DNA of 11,720 bases from Acidobacteriota bacterium (GCA_021851465.1 JAJZDL010000077.1:1-11720); one strand, 5' to 3'. Counted from the first letter of the stretch, positions 1-7,217 are shown. A program made the numbers and translations. The notes: generated by a model not told the origin, from the sequence alone.

Positions 1-353
1 GGCACCACGCTCTCCGCCGCAAGCTCTCGAATGCCGTACCCATTCGCCTCGAGGTCGTTGATGAGAAAGACGTGCTCGATTGAGAGCGACCGTTCCAACG
101 CGCGCGCATCCAGCGTCCACGAAAGGTTGGTCGGCTTCAGCCGCCCATCGCGCACCGGCCCCGGACAGCCAAAGCACGCCGCAACAATCTGCTCCCGATC
201 GCCCACGGCGAGAAGCCGCCCCACCGTCGCGTCCAGCGTCGCAAACTCATGCGCTGCAAACCTCTCGTCGCGAACCGCCTTCAGCCGCCCGCCATCGAAG
301 CCGTACAGCGCCAGATGCACCTTCGTCCCGCCAATGTCGCCCGCGAGAATCAC
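1..353 (-). CDS. glk: Glucokinase, N-terminal part (runs off the window)
   Basis: This is the first 117 residues of an ATP-dependent glucokinase of the bacterial Glk family, which phosphorylates glucose to glucose-6-phosphate in the cytosol. Visible features are the N-terminal phosphate-binding loop GDIGGTK at residues 5-11, the segment ACFGCPGPVRDGRLKPTNLSW around residues 59-79, and LINDLEANGYGI at 97-108. Asp100 in that motif falls at the number of the catalytic base Asp100 of E. coli Glk. The start is a GTG one base after the pgl TAA stop, and the protein then begins MILAGDIGGT, as the family does. A GGAG lies about 10 nt upstream inside the end of pgl, so the two genes are almost certainly cotranscribed and perhaps translationally coupled. 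The product feeds zwf and pgl directly. The C-terminal two thirds lie outside the window, so completeness cannot be judged. Confidence 0.93.
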   Translation of the reverse strand, partial: MILAGDIGGTKVHLALYGFDGGRLKAVRDERFAAHEFATLDATVGRLLAVGDREQIVAACFGCPGPVRDGRLKPTNLSWTLDARALERSLSIEHVFLINDLEANGYGIRELAAESVV

Positions 354-354
354 T

Positions 355-1173
355 TTACTTGAGCTCCAGTGTCGCGACCCGCGTCGATCCAGGCTCCGCG
401 CAATCCGCGCCCGCCAACTGCGGCAGCTTGGCAGCCGCCGCCGCATCCAGCAGCAGCGTCAGCCTCCCGTTCTTTGGACGGATCAACTGCGCCGGCTTCG
501 CCTCGGCATCGTACGCCCCACAGAACACATCCTGCACCGTCTGCGCCTTTGCCGCGCCCTCGATCAAAAACGCAACCTCGCGCCCCATCTCGATCGCAGG
601 CACCGTCAGCGTCACCCGCCACGTCTCCTTCTGCGCCACATGGTTCGCCACCACAATCCGTCCCATCTCATGCAGCGCGGCAGTATGTGGAAACAACGAC
701 GCTGTGTGCCCGTCCTCGCCCATTCCCAGCAACACCAGGTCGAAGGCCGGAGTCTCCGCGCCCTCCAGACTAAACTCCGTGCGCAGCGTCGCCTCATACC
801 GCGCCGCCGCAATCTCCGGCTCCAGCTCGCCCTCCATGCGATGGATCTGCACCGCCGCCAGCGGCACCTTCGAGAGCATCGCCTCATCCGTCATCCGATA
901 GTTCGACTCCGCGTCCGTCGGCGGAACGCACCGCTCATCCACCCAGAATAGATGCAGCCGCTGCCACGGCACGCGCGCAAAGTACGGTTTGCTCCGGTCC
1001 GCCAGAAGCGCGAACATCGCCTTCGGCGTTGTGCCGCCGGAGACCGCAACCCGCGCCGCACCGCGCGCAGCAACCGCAGCGCCCACAACCGACGCAAACA
1101 ACTCCGCTGCGCCGGCCGCAACCTCCGCCGCAGTCGGCCAAACCCGGATCGTTACCTTCACCGCTCGCGCCAT
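355..1173 (-). CDS. pgl: 6-phosphogluconolactonase (DevB type)
   Basis: The enzyme hydrolyses 6-phosphoglucono-1,5-lactone to 6-phosphogluconate, the second step of the oxidative pentose phosphate pathway. The 272-residue product belongs to the glucosamine-6-phosphate isomerase/6-phosphogluconolactonase fold. It shows AVSGGTTP (43-50), FWVDERCVPPTDAESNYRM (76-94) and LLGMGEDGHTASLFP (148-162), the three family signatures. The reading frame is open to 1236 and would overlap the zwf end. I chose ATG at 1173 because the protein then starts MARAVKVTIRVW at a normal family N-terminus, and GAGG sits 8 nt upstream. This start leaves 37 nt after zwf. glk follows after a single base. Length is slightly above the usual 230-260 residues. 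The assignment is secure; only the start is uncertain. Confidence 0.95.
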   Translation of the reverse strand: MARAVKVTIRVWPTAAEVAAGAAELFASVVGAAVAARGAARVAVSGGTTPKAMFALLADRSKPYFARVPWQRLHLFWVDERCVPPTDAESNYRMTDEAMLSKVPLAAVQIHRMEGELEPEIAAARYEATLRTEFSLEGAETPAFDLVLLGMGEDGHTASLFPHTAALHEMGRIVVANHVAQKETWRVTLTVPAIEMGREVAFLIEGAAKAQTVQDVFCGAYDAEAKPAQLIRPKNGRLTLLLDAAAAAKLPQLAGADCAEPGSTRVATLELK

Positions 1174-1210
1174 CGCTTCTGCCTCGGAGCTCGCACCCGA
1201 CACACGCAGC

Positions 1211-2770
1211 TCACAGCTTTCGCCACTTCCGCCCATCCATCTCCATCAACGCATCGCCCGTCGTCGGCCCCCACGTTCCCGCCGCATAGTTCGGAAGGTC
1301 CTTGATCGGGTTCTTCGCCCAATGCTCCAGTACCGGGGTCATCAGGGCCCATGTCGCCTCCACGCCGTCGCGGTGCGAGAACAGCGTCCCATCGCCCAGC
1401 ATCGCATCCAGCAGCAGCCGCTCGTATCCATTTGCCGACGACACCCCAAACGCCTCCGAATAATTGAAGTTCATGTCCACTGGGCTGATGCACATCGTCG
1501 GCCCCGGCACCTTCGCCTCGAAGCGCAGCGCGATCCCCTCATCCGGCTGGATGCGCATCGAGATCACGTTCGACGTGATCCCCTCCATGCACTTCCCGTT
1601 GGTGTCCTTGAACAGCAACAACGGGGGCTGCCGGAACTGGATCGTGATCTCCGTCACCCGCTTCGCCATCCGCTTGCCCACTCGCAGGTAGATCGGCACC
1701 CCCGCCCAGCGCCAGTTCTCGATCTCTACCCGCAGCGCCGCGTACGTCTCCGTCTGCGACCGCGGATGCACGCGGTCCTCCTCGCGATACCCCGCCACCG
1801 CTTTGCCGTCCACAATCCCCGGCCCGTACTGCCCGCGCACCGTGTCTGCAAAGTGGATCGGCTTGATCGCGCGGTACACCTTGATCTTCTCCGCCCGCAC
1901 CGCCGACGCCTCGAATGAAACCGGCGGCTCCATCGTCACAAAGCTCAGCAGCTCCATCACATGGTTCTGCATCACGTCGCGCAGCGCGCCCGCCTTCTCA
2001 TAGAACGGCCCGCGTCCTTCGATCCCAATCGTCTCCGCCGCCGTGATCTCGATGTGGTCGATGTAGTTCCGGTTCCACACATTCTCGAAGATCCCGTTGG
2101 CAAACCGGAACACCAGGATGTTCTGCACCGTCTCCTTGCCCAGATAGTGGTCGATGCGAAAGACCTGGTCCTCGTGGAAGACCTTGTTTACCTCATCGTT
2201 CAGCGCCTTGGCCGACTCCAGATCGTGCCCGAACGGCTTCTCGATAACCACCCGCACCCAGCTCGTGCGCTCTTCCGGTCGTAGTTCTTCCGGCTGCGCC
2301 ATCCCATGCTCACCCAAAAATCGTATGATGTCCGAAAAATACTCCGGAGCGGTCGCCAGATAGAACAACCGGTTGCCTTGCGTCCCCAACTGCCCATCCA
2401 TCTCAGCCAACAGGCCCTTCAACCCCGCATATCCCTTGTCGTCGTCGAAGTTCATCTGGTGGTAGCGGATCCTGTCCACGAACGGTTGTAGGTCGTCTTC
2501 CGCCGCGTCCACGCCGCCACCGCTCTCGATGCCCTCCTTCATCTCCTCCGCAAACGTCTGCCCCAAGGGCCGTCGCGCCACGCCCACCACCGCAAAGTTC
2601 TCCGGCAGGTTGCCCGCCTGCTCCAGGTGGTACAGCGCAGGCAACAGCTTGCGCTTGGTCAGGTCGCCGGACGCGCCGAAGATCACCACAATGCAAGGAT
2701 CCGGGCTGCGCTCCGAATGCTGGCTCGCCTTCAACGCTTCCGGGGAGATCGAAACTTGTGCCGTCGCCAT
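1211..2770 (-). CDS. zwf: Glucose-6-phosphate 1-dehydrogenase
   Basis: This is the entry enzyme of the oxidative pentose phosphate pathway. It oxidises glucose-6-phosphate to the 6-phospholactone and reduces NADP+ (or NAD+). The 519-residue protein is full length for the family. The Rossmann nucleotide-binding loop GASGDLTKRKLLPAL is at residues 32-46, EKPFGHDLESA at 177-187, and the substrate-binding signature RIDHYLGKETVQN at 205-217, with the conserved Asp, His, Tyr and Lys all present. The C-terminal domain contains RGPFYEKAGALRDVMQNHVMELL, also typical. The ATG is preceded by AAGGAG 10 nt upstream, a strong ribosome binding site. pgl follows after 37 nt and glk after that, so these three encode consecutive steps from glucose to 6-phosphogluconate. 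A 126-nt gap to the upstream SDR gene could hold a separate promoter, but I see no convincing hexamers there. Confidence 0.98.
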   Translation of the reverse strand: MATAQVSISPEALKASQHSERSPDPCIVVIFGASGDLTKRKLLPALYHLEQAGNLPENFAVVGVARRPLGQTFAEEMKEGIESGGGVDAAEDDLQPFVDRIRYHQMNFDDDKGYAGLKGLLAEMDGQLGTQGNRLFYLATAPEYFSDIIRFLGEHGMAQPEELRPEERTSWVRVVIEKPFGHDLESAKALNDEVNKVFHEDQVFRIDHYLGKETVQNILVFRFANGIFENVWNRNYIDHIEITAAETIGIEGRGPFYEKAGALRDVMQNHVMELLSFVTMEPPVSFEASAVRAEKIKVYRAIKPIHFADTVRGQYGPGIVDGKAVAGYREEDRVHPRSQTETYAALRVEIENWRWAGVPIYLRVGKRMAKRVTEITIQFRQPPLLLFKDTNGKCMEGITSNVISMRIQPDEGIALRFEAKVPGPTMCISPVDMNFNYSEAFGVSSANGYERLLLDAMLGDGTLFSHRDGVEATWALMTPVLEHWAKNPIKDLPNYAAGTWGPTTGDALMEMDGRKWRKL

Positions 2771-2896
2771 AGAAAGACCGCTCCTTGGAGTTCTGCTCCA
2801 GTGTCCATTTCAGATTTCATCGCCCTCGTGGCCCATGCTGCAACTAGCCCACGCAACCGCTCCGCATCCTTACCGGTTGCATTTATGACTGCGGCC

Positions 2897-3763
2897 TTAC
2901 TGCCCCTCCGCAAAATCCGCGCCCAGCGTCACGCTCTCCCACGCTGCCATCTCCTCGCGCCACAGTTCCAGCTTGCCCCGGAAGCGGTTGTACGCCATCG
3001 CGCCCAGCAGCAGGTGCAGCGGCGGGTTCGCCGACTCCACCACCTCCATCATTGCCTCGATCGCCTTCGCCGGGTCGCCCGGCTGCCTGCCCGCCTGTTC
3101 GTGAAAGTATGTGCGCGCCTTGCCTACGGTCGCGTCGTAGTCGGCGATGCGACGCGTGGCCTCCACGCCCGAGCGGCCCAGAAAGTCCGTCCGGAACGGC
3201 CCCGGCTCGATGATCGTTACCTTCACGCCCAGCGGCGCCATCTCCGCCGCCAGCGCCTCGCTGAAGCCCTCCACCGCGAACTTGCTGGTGTTGTAGTACC
3301 CCCAGCCCGCCCCGCCAATCAGCCCCGCAATCGACGACAAATTCAAAATGTGCCCCGACCGCTGCCTGCGAAGCTGCGGCAGAAACGCCCGCGTCCCCCG
3401 GATCAACCCCAGCACGTTCGTCTCGAAGACCGGTAGAAACTCCGCCTCCAACGTCTCTTCGATCCCACCCGCGATCCCGTACCCCGCGTTGTTCACCAAC
3501 ACATCGATCCGCCCAAACGCCGCAGTCGCCTCCGCCGCGACCGACTCGATCTGCTCCGGCTTCGTCACATCCAGCGTCAACACGCGCGCCGCCACTGGAT
3601 ACTGCCGCGCCAACTCTGCAATCTGCTCCAGTTTGCGCGCAGTCGCAATCACCCGCCCGCCCGCCTTCAGCACCTCTTCGGCCAGCAGCCGCCCAAAGCC
3701 CGTCGAAGCCCCAGTAATAAACCAGACCTTGCCCGCACCCACACCGCTCTCTGTCCCCGCCAT
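2897..3763 (-). CDS. Classical short-chain dehydrogenase/reductase (SDR), substrate unknown
   Basis: This is a complete 288-residue NAD(P)-dependent oxidoreductase of the classical SDR family. It shows the cofactor loop TGASTGFG (17-24), Asp65-Val66, NNAG (91-94), the Ser pair in NLSSIAG (143-144), the catalytic YNTSK (Tyr157, Lys161) and EPGPFRTDF (186-194). The residue after the second beta strand lies in ATARK (40-44); the Arg and Lys there suggest a preference for NADP(H), which is an inference. The substrate cannot be read from the sequence. An in-frame GTG nine bases upstream (3772) is an alternative start; I preferred the ATG, with AGGA about 11 nt and GAGG 3 nt upstream, neither ideal. 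It lies between rpiA (114-nt gap) and zwf (126-nt gap), which places it among NADPH-producing genes without proving shared function. Confidence 0.93.
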   Translation of the reverse strand: MAGTESGVGAGKVWFITGASTGFGRLLAEEVLKAGGRVIATARKLEQIAELARQYPVAARVLTLDVTKPEQIESVAAEATAAFGRIDVLVNNAGYGIAGGIEETLEAEFLPVFETNVLGLIRGTRAFLPQLRRQRSGHILNLSSIAGLIGGAGWGYYNTSKFAVEGFSEALAAEMAPLGVKVTIIEPGPFRTDFLGRSGVEATRRIADYDATVGKARTYFHEQAGRQPGDPAKAIEAMMEVVESANPPLHLLLGAMAYNRFRGKLELWREEMAAWESVTLGADFAEGQ

Positions 3764-3833
3764 GTTCCTCACAGTCCTATCAGACGCTCCGTCTCTGCCG
3801 CGCGATGCTTGCCCCGTCGCTGTGCCTCAAGCT

Positions 3834-3862
3834 GCCTCCGTTGCGCACCGCGCATCGGAGGC
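3834..3862 (-). terminator. Strong stem-loop just after rpiA
   Basis: An outer 7-bp stem, GCCTCCG pairing with CGGAGGC, encloses a T:T mismatch and then an inner 5-bp stem TGCGC/GCGCA closed by a 3-nt loop. It starts 15 nt after the rpiA stop codon on the transcribed strand. No U-rich tract follows, so it is not a textbook intrinsic terminator. It could instead be a transcript-stabilising or processing hairpin between rpiA and the SDR gene. The pairing is read directly; the function is inferred. Confidence 0.5.
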
Positions 3863-3877
3863 CCCATCCATGCAGCT

Positions 3878-4588
3878 TCATCGCATGGCGTGTGCCTGTA
3901 AATCCTGCGCCCGAAGCTCCTTCACTCCATCCTCGCCCGACACCAGCGCCAGCGTCGCCATGCCCAGAAACAACCCATGCTCCACCACGCCCACAATGCT
4001 GCGAATCTCCGCCGCCGTCACCTCCGGTTCCTCGATCCGCCCGCACGCGCAGTCCAGAATATAATTCCCCTCGTCCGTCACATACGGCCCGTCGCCACTC
4101 TTCGCAGCGCGCAGCTTCGGGTGCAACCCCTGCGCGGCCAGCTTCGGTTCCACCAGCGGCAGCGCCATCTTGATCACCTCAACCGGCAGCGGAAACTTCC
4201 CCAGCACCTCCACCGCCTTCGTCGAGTCCGCTACCACAATAAACTCCCGCGCCGCGCTGGCCACAATCTTCTCCCGCAGCAGTGCGCCCCCGCCGCCCTT
4301 GATCAAATCCAGCCCGCCGCCAGCCCCCGCGCAAACCTCGTCCGCTCCATCGACATACACATCCAACTCGGGCAGTTCCTTCAGCGTCGCAACCCGCATT
4401 CCCAGAGACTCCGCAAGCTGATGGCTCGCGTCCGAAGACGCCACGCAGCGAATGTCCAGCTTCCGCGCCGCCAGCTCGCGGATGAACAGCGTCGCCGTCG
4501 TCCCCGTCCCCAGCCCGACGACCATCCCATCCGCGACCAGCTCCGCCGCTCGCCGCGCCACCAGCCCCTTCGCCTCATCCTGCGTCAT
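3878..4588 (-). CDS. rpiA: Ribose-5-phosphate isomerase A
   Basis: RpiA interconverts ribose-5-phosphate and ribulose-5-phosphate in the non-oxidative pentose phosphate pathway. The 236-residue product is full length (E. coli RpiA has 219). Motifs seen are the phosphate-binding GLGTGTT (25-31), DVYVDGADEV (76-85) with the two active-site Asp residues, and KGGGGALLREKI (97-108), whose Glu106 corresponds to catalytic Glu103 of E. coli. The family KFPLPVEV segment follows at about residue 131. The ATG has GAGG 7 nt upstream. It is preceded by the small acidic ORF and tkt, and followed by a stem-loop and the SDR gene. It is RpiA rather than the unrelated RpiB, which lacks these motifs. Nothing is unusual apart from the C-terminal tail LQAHAMR, which looks slightly extended. 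Confidence 0.97.
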   Translation of the reverse strand: MTQDEAKGLVARRAAELVADGMVVGLGTGTTATLFIRELAARKLDIRCVASSDASHQLAESLGMRVATLKELPELDVYVDGADEVCAGAGGGLDLIKGGGGALLREKIVASAAREFIVVADSTKAVEVLGKFPLPVEVIKMALPLVEPKLAAQGLHPKLRAAKSGDGPYVTDEGNYILDCACGRIEEPEVTAAEIRSIVGVVEHGLFLGMATLALVSGEDGVKELRAQDLQAHAMR

Positions 4589-4620
4589 CGCATGACCTCA
4601 ACCGACCAATTGTCCTCGCC

Positions 4621-4654
4621 TGTCATTCTGAGCGCAGCGAAGAATCCCCGCATT
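4621..4654 (+). repeat. Dispersed intergenic repeat, copy 1
   Basis: This 34-bp element begins TGTCATTCTGAGCGCAGCG and ends GAATCCCCGCATT. It is identical at all 34 positions, in the same orientation, to 11153-11186. It sits between rpiA and the small ORF. Read as protein in one frame it gives CHSERSEES, a string I associate with spurious ORFs in acidobacterial genomes (memory, not a search). It is not coding. Confidence 0.85.
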
Positions 4655-4679
4655 GCGTCCGGAGCGCCACGAATCTCGG

Positions 4680-4820
4680 CTAAGAATCCTCATACTCCCA
4701 GTCCTCCGCCGGCGCCACGCTGTCCTCATACTCCGCCTGCCTCGCCGACTCAAACGGTTTCCGCTCGCCCAGCTTCGCCTCTTCCTCCTCGCGCAACATC
4801 TCCCGCTCCGTCTCTACCAT
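4680..4820 (-). CDS. Small acidic hypothetical protein, 46 residues
   Basis: I do not recognise this gene. The frame runs from ATG at 4820 to TAG and encodes a very acidic, Glu-rich peptide beginning MVETEREMLREEEEAKLGER and ending PAEDWEYEDS. The first 20 residues, EREMLREEEEAKLGER, look like a charged helix. Two related tails, AEYEDS and WEYEDS, occur 12-14 residues apart. Codon third positions are mostly G or C, as in neighbouring genes, and it fills an otherwise unexplained gap between tkt (80 nt away) and rpiA (91 nt away) on the same strand. GGGA lies 6 nt upstream of the ATG, a weak ribosome binding site; an in-frame GTG at 4835 would add MAGKT. It could be a conserved small protein cotranscribed with the pathway, or a chance ORF. 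No membrane segment or signal peptide is seen. Confidence 0.55.
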   Translation of the reverse strand: MVETEREMLREEEEAKLGERKPFESARQAEYEDSVAPAEDWEYEDS

Positions 4821-4854
4821 TGTTTTTCCCGCCACACTCGTTTGTCGATCCGTA

Positions 4855-4889
4855 GCGCAGCGGAGGAATCTACTTCTTCTCCGCTGCGC
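4855..4889 (-). terminator. 11-bp GC-rich inverted repeat after tkt
   Basis: GCGCAGCGGAG (4855-4865) pairs perfectly with CTCCGCTGCGC (4879-4889) across a 13-nt loop. On the tkt strand it begins 11 nt past the tkt stop, the right place for a terminator or 3'-end stabiliser. No run of U follows, so intrinsic termination is uncertain. The left arm and loop resemble the core of the dispersed repeat: AGCGCAGCGGAGGAATC here against AGCGCAGCGAAGAATC there. Confidence 0.5.
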
Positions 4890-4900
4890 CCGAATCGCTC

Positions 4901-6901
4901 TTACTTCTTCACCAGCCTCTTGGCCTGCTCGACGACATTGGCCACGCTGATGCCCAGCTTCTCCATCGCAATCGGCCCTGGGGCCGACGCGCCAAAGCGG
5001 TCGATGCCGATCGCCGCGCCGTTAGTGCCCACATACTTGTACCAGCCCAGCGTCGCGCCTGCCTCCAGCGACACCTTCGGCGTCCCCTCCGGCAGCAACG
5101 CGGCCTTGTACTCCGCCGTCTGCTCGTCATAGATTCGGAAGCTCGGCATCGAAACCACCTTCGCCGCAATCCCCGCCGCTTTCAGCTCCGCCGCGGCCTT
5201 CAGGCACGTCGTCACCTCCGACCCGGCCCCGATCAGAATCACATCCGGCGCCGTCACCTCCGGCGTCATCGAGTACGCTCCCTTCGGCACGCCCGCAAAC
5301 GCCCGCTCCGCGTCGAACACCGGCAGGTCCTGCCGACTGAGGGCCATGAAGCTCGGCGACTTCCGTTCCAGCGCCAGCTTCCAGCACGCCGCCGTCTCGT
5401 TCGCGTCCGCTGGGCGAAAGTCCGTCAGATCCGGGATCGCGCGCAGCCCCATCAGTTGCTCGATCGGCTGGTGCGTCGGGCCGTCCTCGCCAAGCCCCAC
5501 CGAATCGTGCGTGAACACATACAGCGAGTGCACGCCCATCAGCGCGCCCAGCCGGATCGCCGCCTTGCAGTAGTCCGAGAAGATGAAGAACGTCGAGCCG
5601 AACGGGATCAGCCCGCCGTGCGCCGCCATCCCGTTCACCATCGCCATCATGCCGAACTCGCGCACCCCGAAGAACACATTCTTCCCCAGCGGGTCCACAT
5701 GAAAACTCGGCGAATCCTTGAAGATCGTCTTGGTCGAGGCCGTCAGATCCGCCGCCCCGCCAAACAGCTCCGGCACAACCTTCTCGATCGCGTTCATCAC
5801 GATCTGTCCCGCGTTGCGCGTCGCCACCGGCTTGGCATCCGCGCCCGACGGGAAGCTCGGAATCGCCTTCTCCCATCCCCCCGCCAGCTTAGCCGCAATC
5901 GCGCGCTCAAACTCCGCCGCAGGCTCCGGGTACGCCTTCTTGTACTCGGCAAAGCCCGCGTCCCACTCCGTGTGCAGCTTCCTGCCCTTCGGCTTGACGG
6001 TGTCCCAGTTTGCCCGCGCCTCGTCCGGCACATAGAAGCTCTTGTCCTCCGGCCAGCCCAGGTTCTTCTTGGTCGCCCTCACCGCCTCGACGCCCATCGC
6101 TTCGCCGTGAACCTTGTTCGTCCCCGCCTTCGGGCTGCCATACCCAATCACCGTCCGCACGCGAATCAGCGTCGGCCGCGTCGTTTCCGCCTGTCCCGCG
6201 CGGATCGCCTCCTCGATGGCCACAAGATCGTTGCCATCGGCCACGCTCAATACCTGCCAGTGGTACGCCTCGAAGCGGCGCGTAACGTCCTCCGTAAAGC
6301 TCAGCTCCGTCGGCCCATCCAGCGAGATCAGGTTGTCGTCGTAGAGCACGATCAGCTTGCCCAGCCCCAGCGTCCCGGCCAACGAGGCCGTCTCATGCGA
6401 TATGCCCTCCATCAGGTCGCCATCGCCGCAGAGAACATAGGTGTAATGGTCCACCACCGCATGGCCATCGCGGTTGTACACCGCGGCCAGGTGCTTCTCC
6501 GCCGCGGCCATCCCTACCGCCATGCCGAAGCCCTGCCCCAACGGCCCGGTCGTCACCTCCACCCCCGGCGTATCGCCACGCTCCGGGTGCCCCGGCGTCT
6601 CCGACCCCCACTGCCGGAACTGCTCCAACTGCGCCATCGGAAGGTCGTAGCCCGAGAGGTGCAACGAGCCGTACAGCAACATCGACGCATGGCCGTTCGA
6701 CAGCACAAAGCGGTCGCGATTGCACCACTTCGGGTCCGCTGGATCGTGCCGCATCAGCTTGTGGAACAGAAGATACGCAATCGGAGCGCAGCCCAGCGGC
6801 GCGCCCGGATGCCCGGAGTTGGCCTTCTGCACCCCATCCACTGCCAGAAACCGCAATGCATTGATCGATAGCTGGTCCAACTCATTCTGCCGCTCGCTCA
6901 T
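4901..6901 (-). CDS. tkt: Transketolase
   Basis: Transketolase moves two-carbon ketol units between sugar phosphates, linking the pentose phosphate pathway to glycolysis, and needs thiamine diphosphate and a divalent metal. The 666-residue protein is full length. Visible are HPGAPLG (31-37), the signature around RDRFVLSNGHASMLLYG (62-78), and the thiamine-diphosphate/metal motif from GDGDLMEG (159-166) to DDN (188-190). The catalytic Glu415 lies in GVREFGM, matching E. coli Glu411, and the second signature GEDGPTHQPIE is at 471-481. The C-terminal transketolase domain is intact. The ATG has GAGGG 6 nt upstream. It is the first gene of the minus-strand run and diverges from sodA across a 316-bp region. 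A GC-rich inverted repeat lies just after the stop, so transcription into the small ORF and rpiA may be partial. Confidence 0.98.
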   Translation of the reverse strand: MSERQNELDQLSINALRFLAVDGVQKANSGHPGAPLGCAPIAYLLFHKLMRHDPADPKWCNRDRFVLSNGHASMLLYGSLHLSGYDLPMAQLEQFRQWGSETPGHPERGDTPGVEVTTGPLGQGFGMAVGMAAAEKHLAAVYNRDGHAVVDHYTYVLCGDGDLMEGISHETASLAGTLGLGKLIVLYDDNLISLDGPTELSFTEDVTRRFEAYHWQVLSVADGNDLVAIEEAIRAGQAETTRPTLIRVRTVIGYGSPKAGTNKVHGEAMGVEAVRATKKNLGWPEDKSFYVPDEARANWDTVKPKGRKLHTEWDAGFAEYKKAYPEPAAEFERAIAAKLAGGWEKAIPSFPSGADAKPVATRNAGQIVMNAIEKVVPELFGGAADLTASTKTIFKDSPSFHVDPLGKNVFFGVREFGMMAMVNGMAAHGGLIPFGSTFFIFSDYCKAAIRLGALMGVHSLYVFTHDSVGLGEDGPTHQPIEQLMGLRAIPDLTDFRPADANETAACWKLALERKSPSFMALSRQDLPVFDAERAFAGVPKGAYSMTPEVTAPDVILIGAGSEVTTCLKAAAELKAAGIAAKVVSMPSFRIYDEQTAEYKAALLPEGTPKVSLEAGATLGWYKYVGTNGAAIGIDRFGASAPGPIAMEKLGISVANVVEQAKRLVKK

Positions 6902-7217
6902 CCTCTGCCCTCACTCCTCACTTGATCTATGCCTACTCAATTCCAGTGTACAAGCCGAGCGCCATCTCGCTGTGTCCGCCGCCACGCAGCCATCGGCCGC
7001 CAGCCCACCCCAGGGCTGAAGGCCTTCTACACTACGATGCGGAAAAGCCGGGTGAAGAATCCCGTATGCTATGCGGATTCCTGCGCACCGCCGCGCGCTC
7101 GTTTGCATCCAATTAAACCGATAAGCTTCCGCCCAAGGCGGTCGGAACTGTGACAACATGGTTCTCGCGCTTCAACATTCCCAACATATGCACCGGAAAT
7201 CGACAGGAGAATCCAAA
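6902..7217. other. Divergent intergenic region between tkt and sodA
   Basis: This 316-bp stretch should hold the promoters of both tkt and sodA. No gene is evident. A short palindrome CCGCC-CAA-GGCGG lies at 7129-7141, about 76 nt before the sodA start. For sodA, GTGACA (7152-7157) and CAACAT 17 nt later are the nearest thing to -35/-10 hexamers, but the match is poor. AGGAGA at 7205-7210, 7 nt before the GTG at 7218, is a good ribosome binding site and fixes the sodA start. No recognisable operator (for example a Fur box) was found by eye. Confidence 0.5.
6926..6953 (-). promoter_or_regulatory. Possible tkt promoter
   Basis: On the tkt strand TTGTAC (6953-6948) and CATAGA (6931-6926) are separated by 16 nt and lie about 24 nt before the tkt ATG. 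Each matches the sigma-70 consensus at three of six positions. The position suits a short leader, but the match is weak and this is a tentative call. Confidence 0.2.

Noticed and set aside
31..951. Long plus-strand open frame of 306 codons
   Set aside because: It lies antisense to glk and pgl, is rich in Arg/Pro/His from reversed GC-rich codons, and has no family motif. It is a shadow.
2771..2896. Separate zwf promoter
   Set aside because: TTGCAG and ATGAAA are seen at about 17 nt spacing on the minus strand, but the match to consensus is too poor to list.
2731..2913. Minus-strand 60-codon frame bridging the SDR end and the zwf start
   Set aside because: It overlaps both well-supported genes in another frame, has no motif, and the zwf start has its own strong ribosome binding site inside it.
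7054..7064. GAAGAATCCCG in the tkt-sodA gap as another copy of the dispersed repeat
   Set aside because: Only about 11 bases match with a gap, too little to separate from chance.
7158..7217. Upstream ATG extending sodA by 20 residues
   Set aside because: The extension has no counterpart in the family and is not a signal peptide; AGGAGA is correctly spaced for the GTG at 7218.
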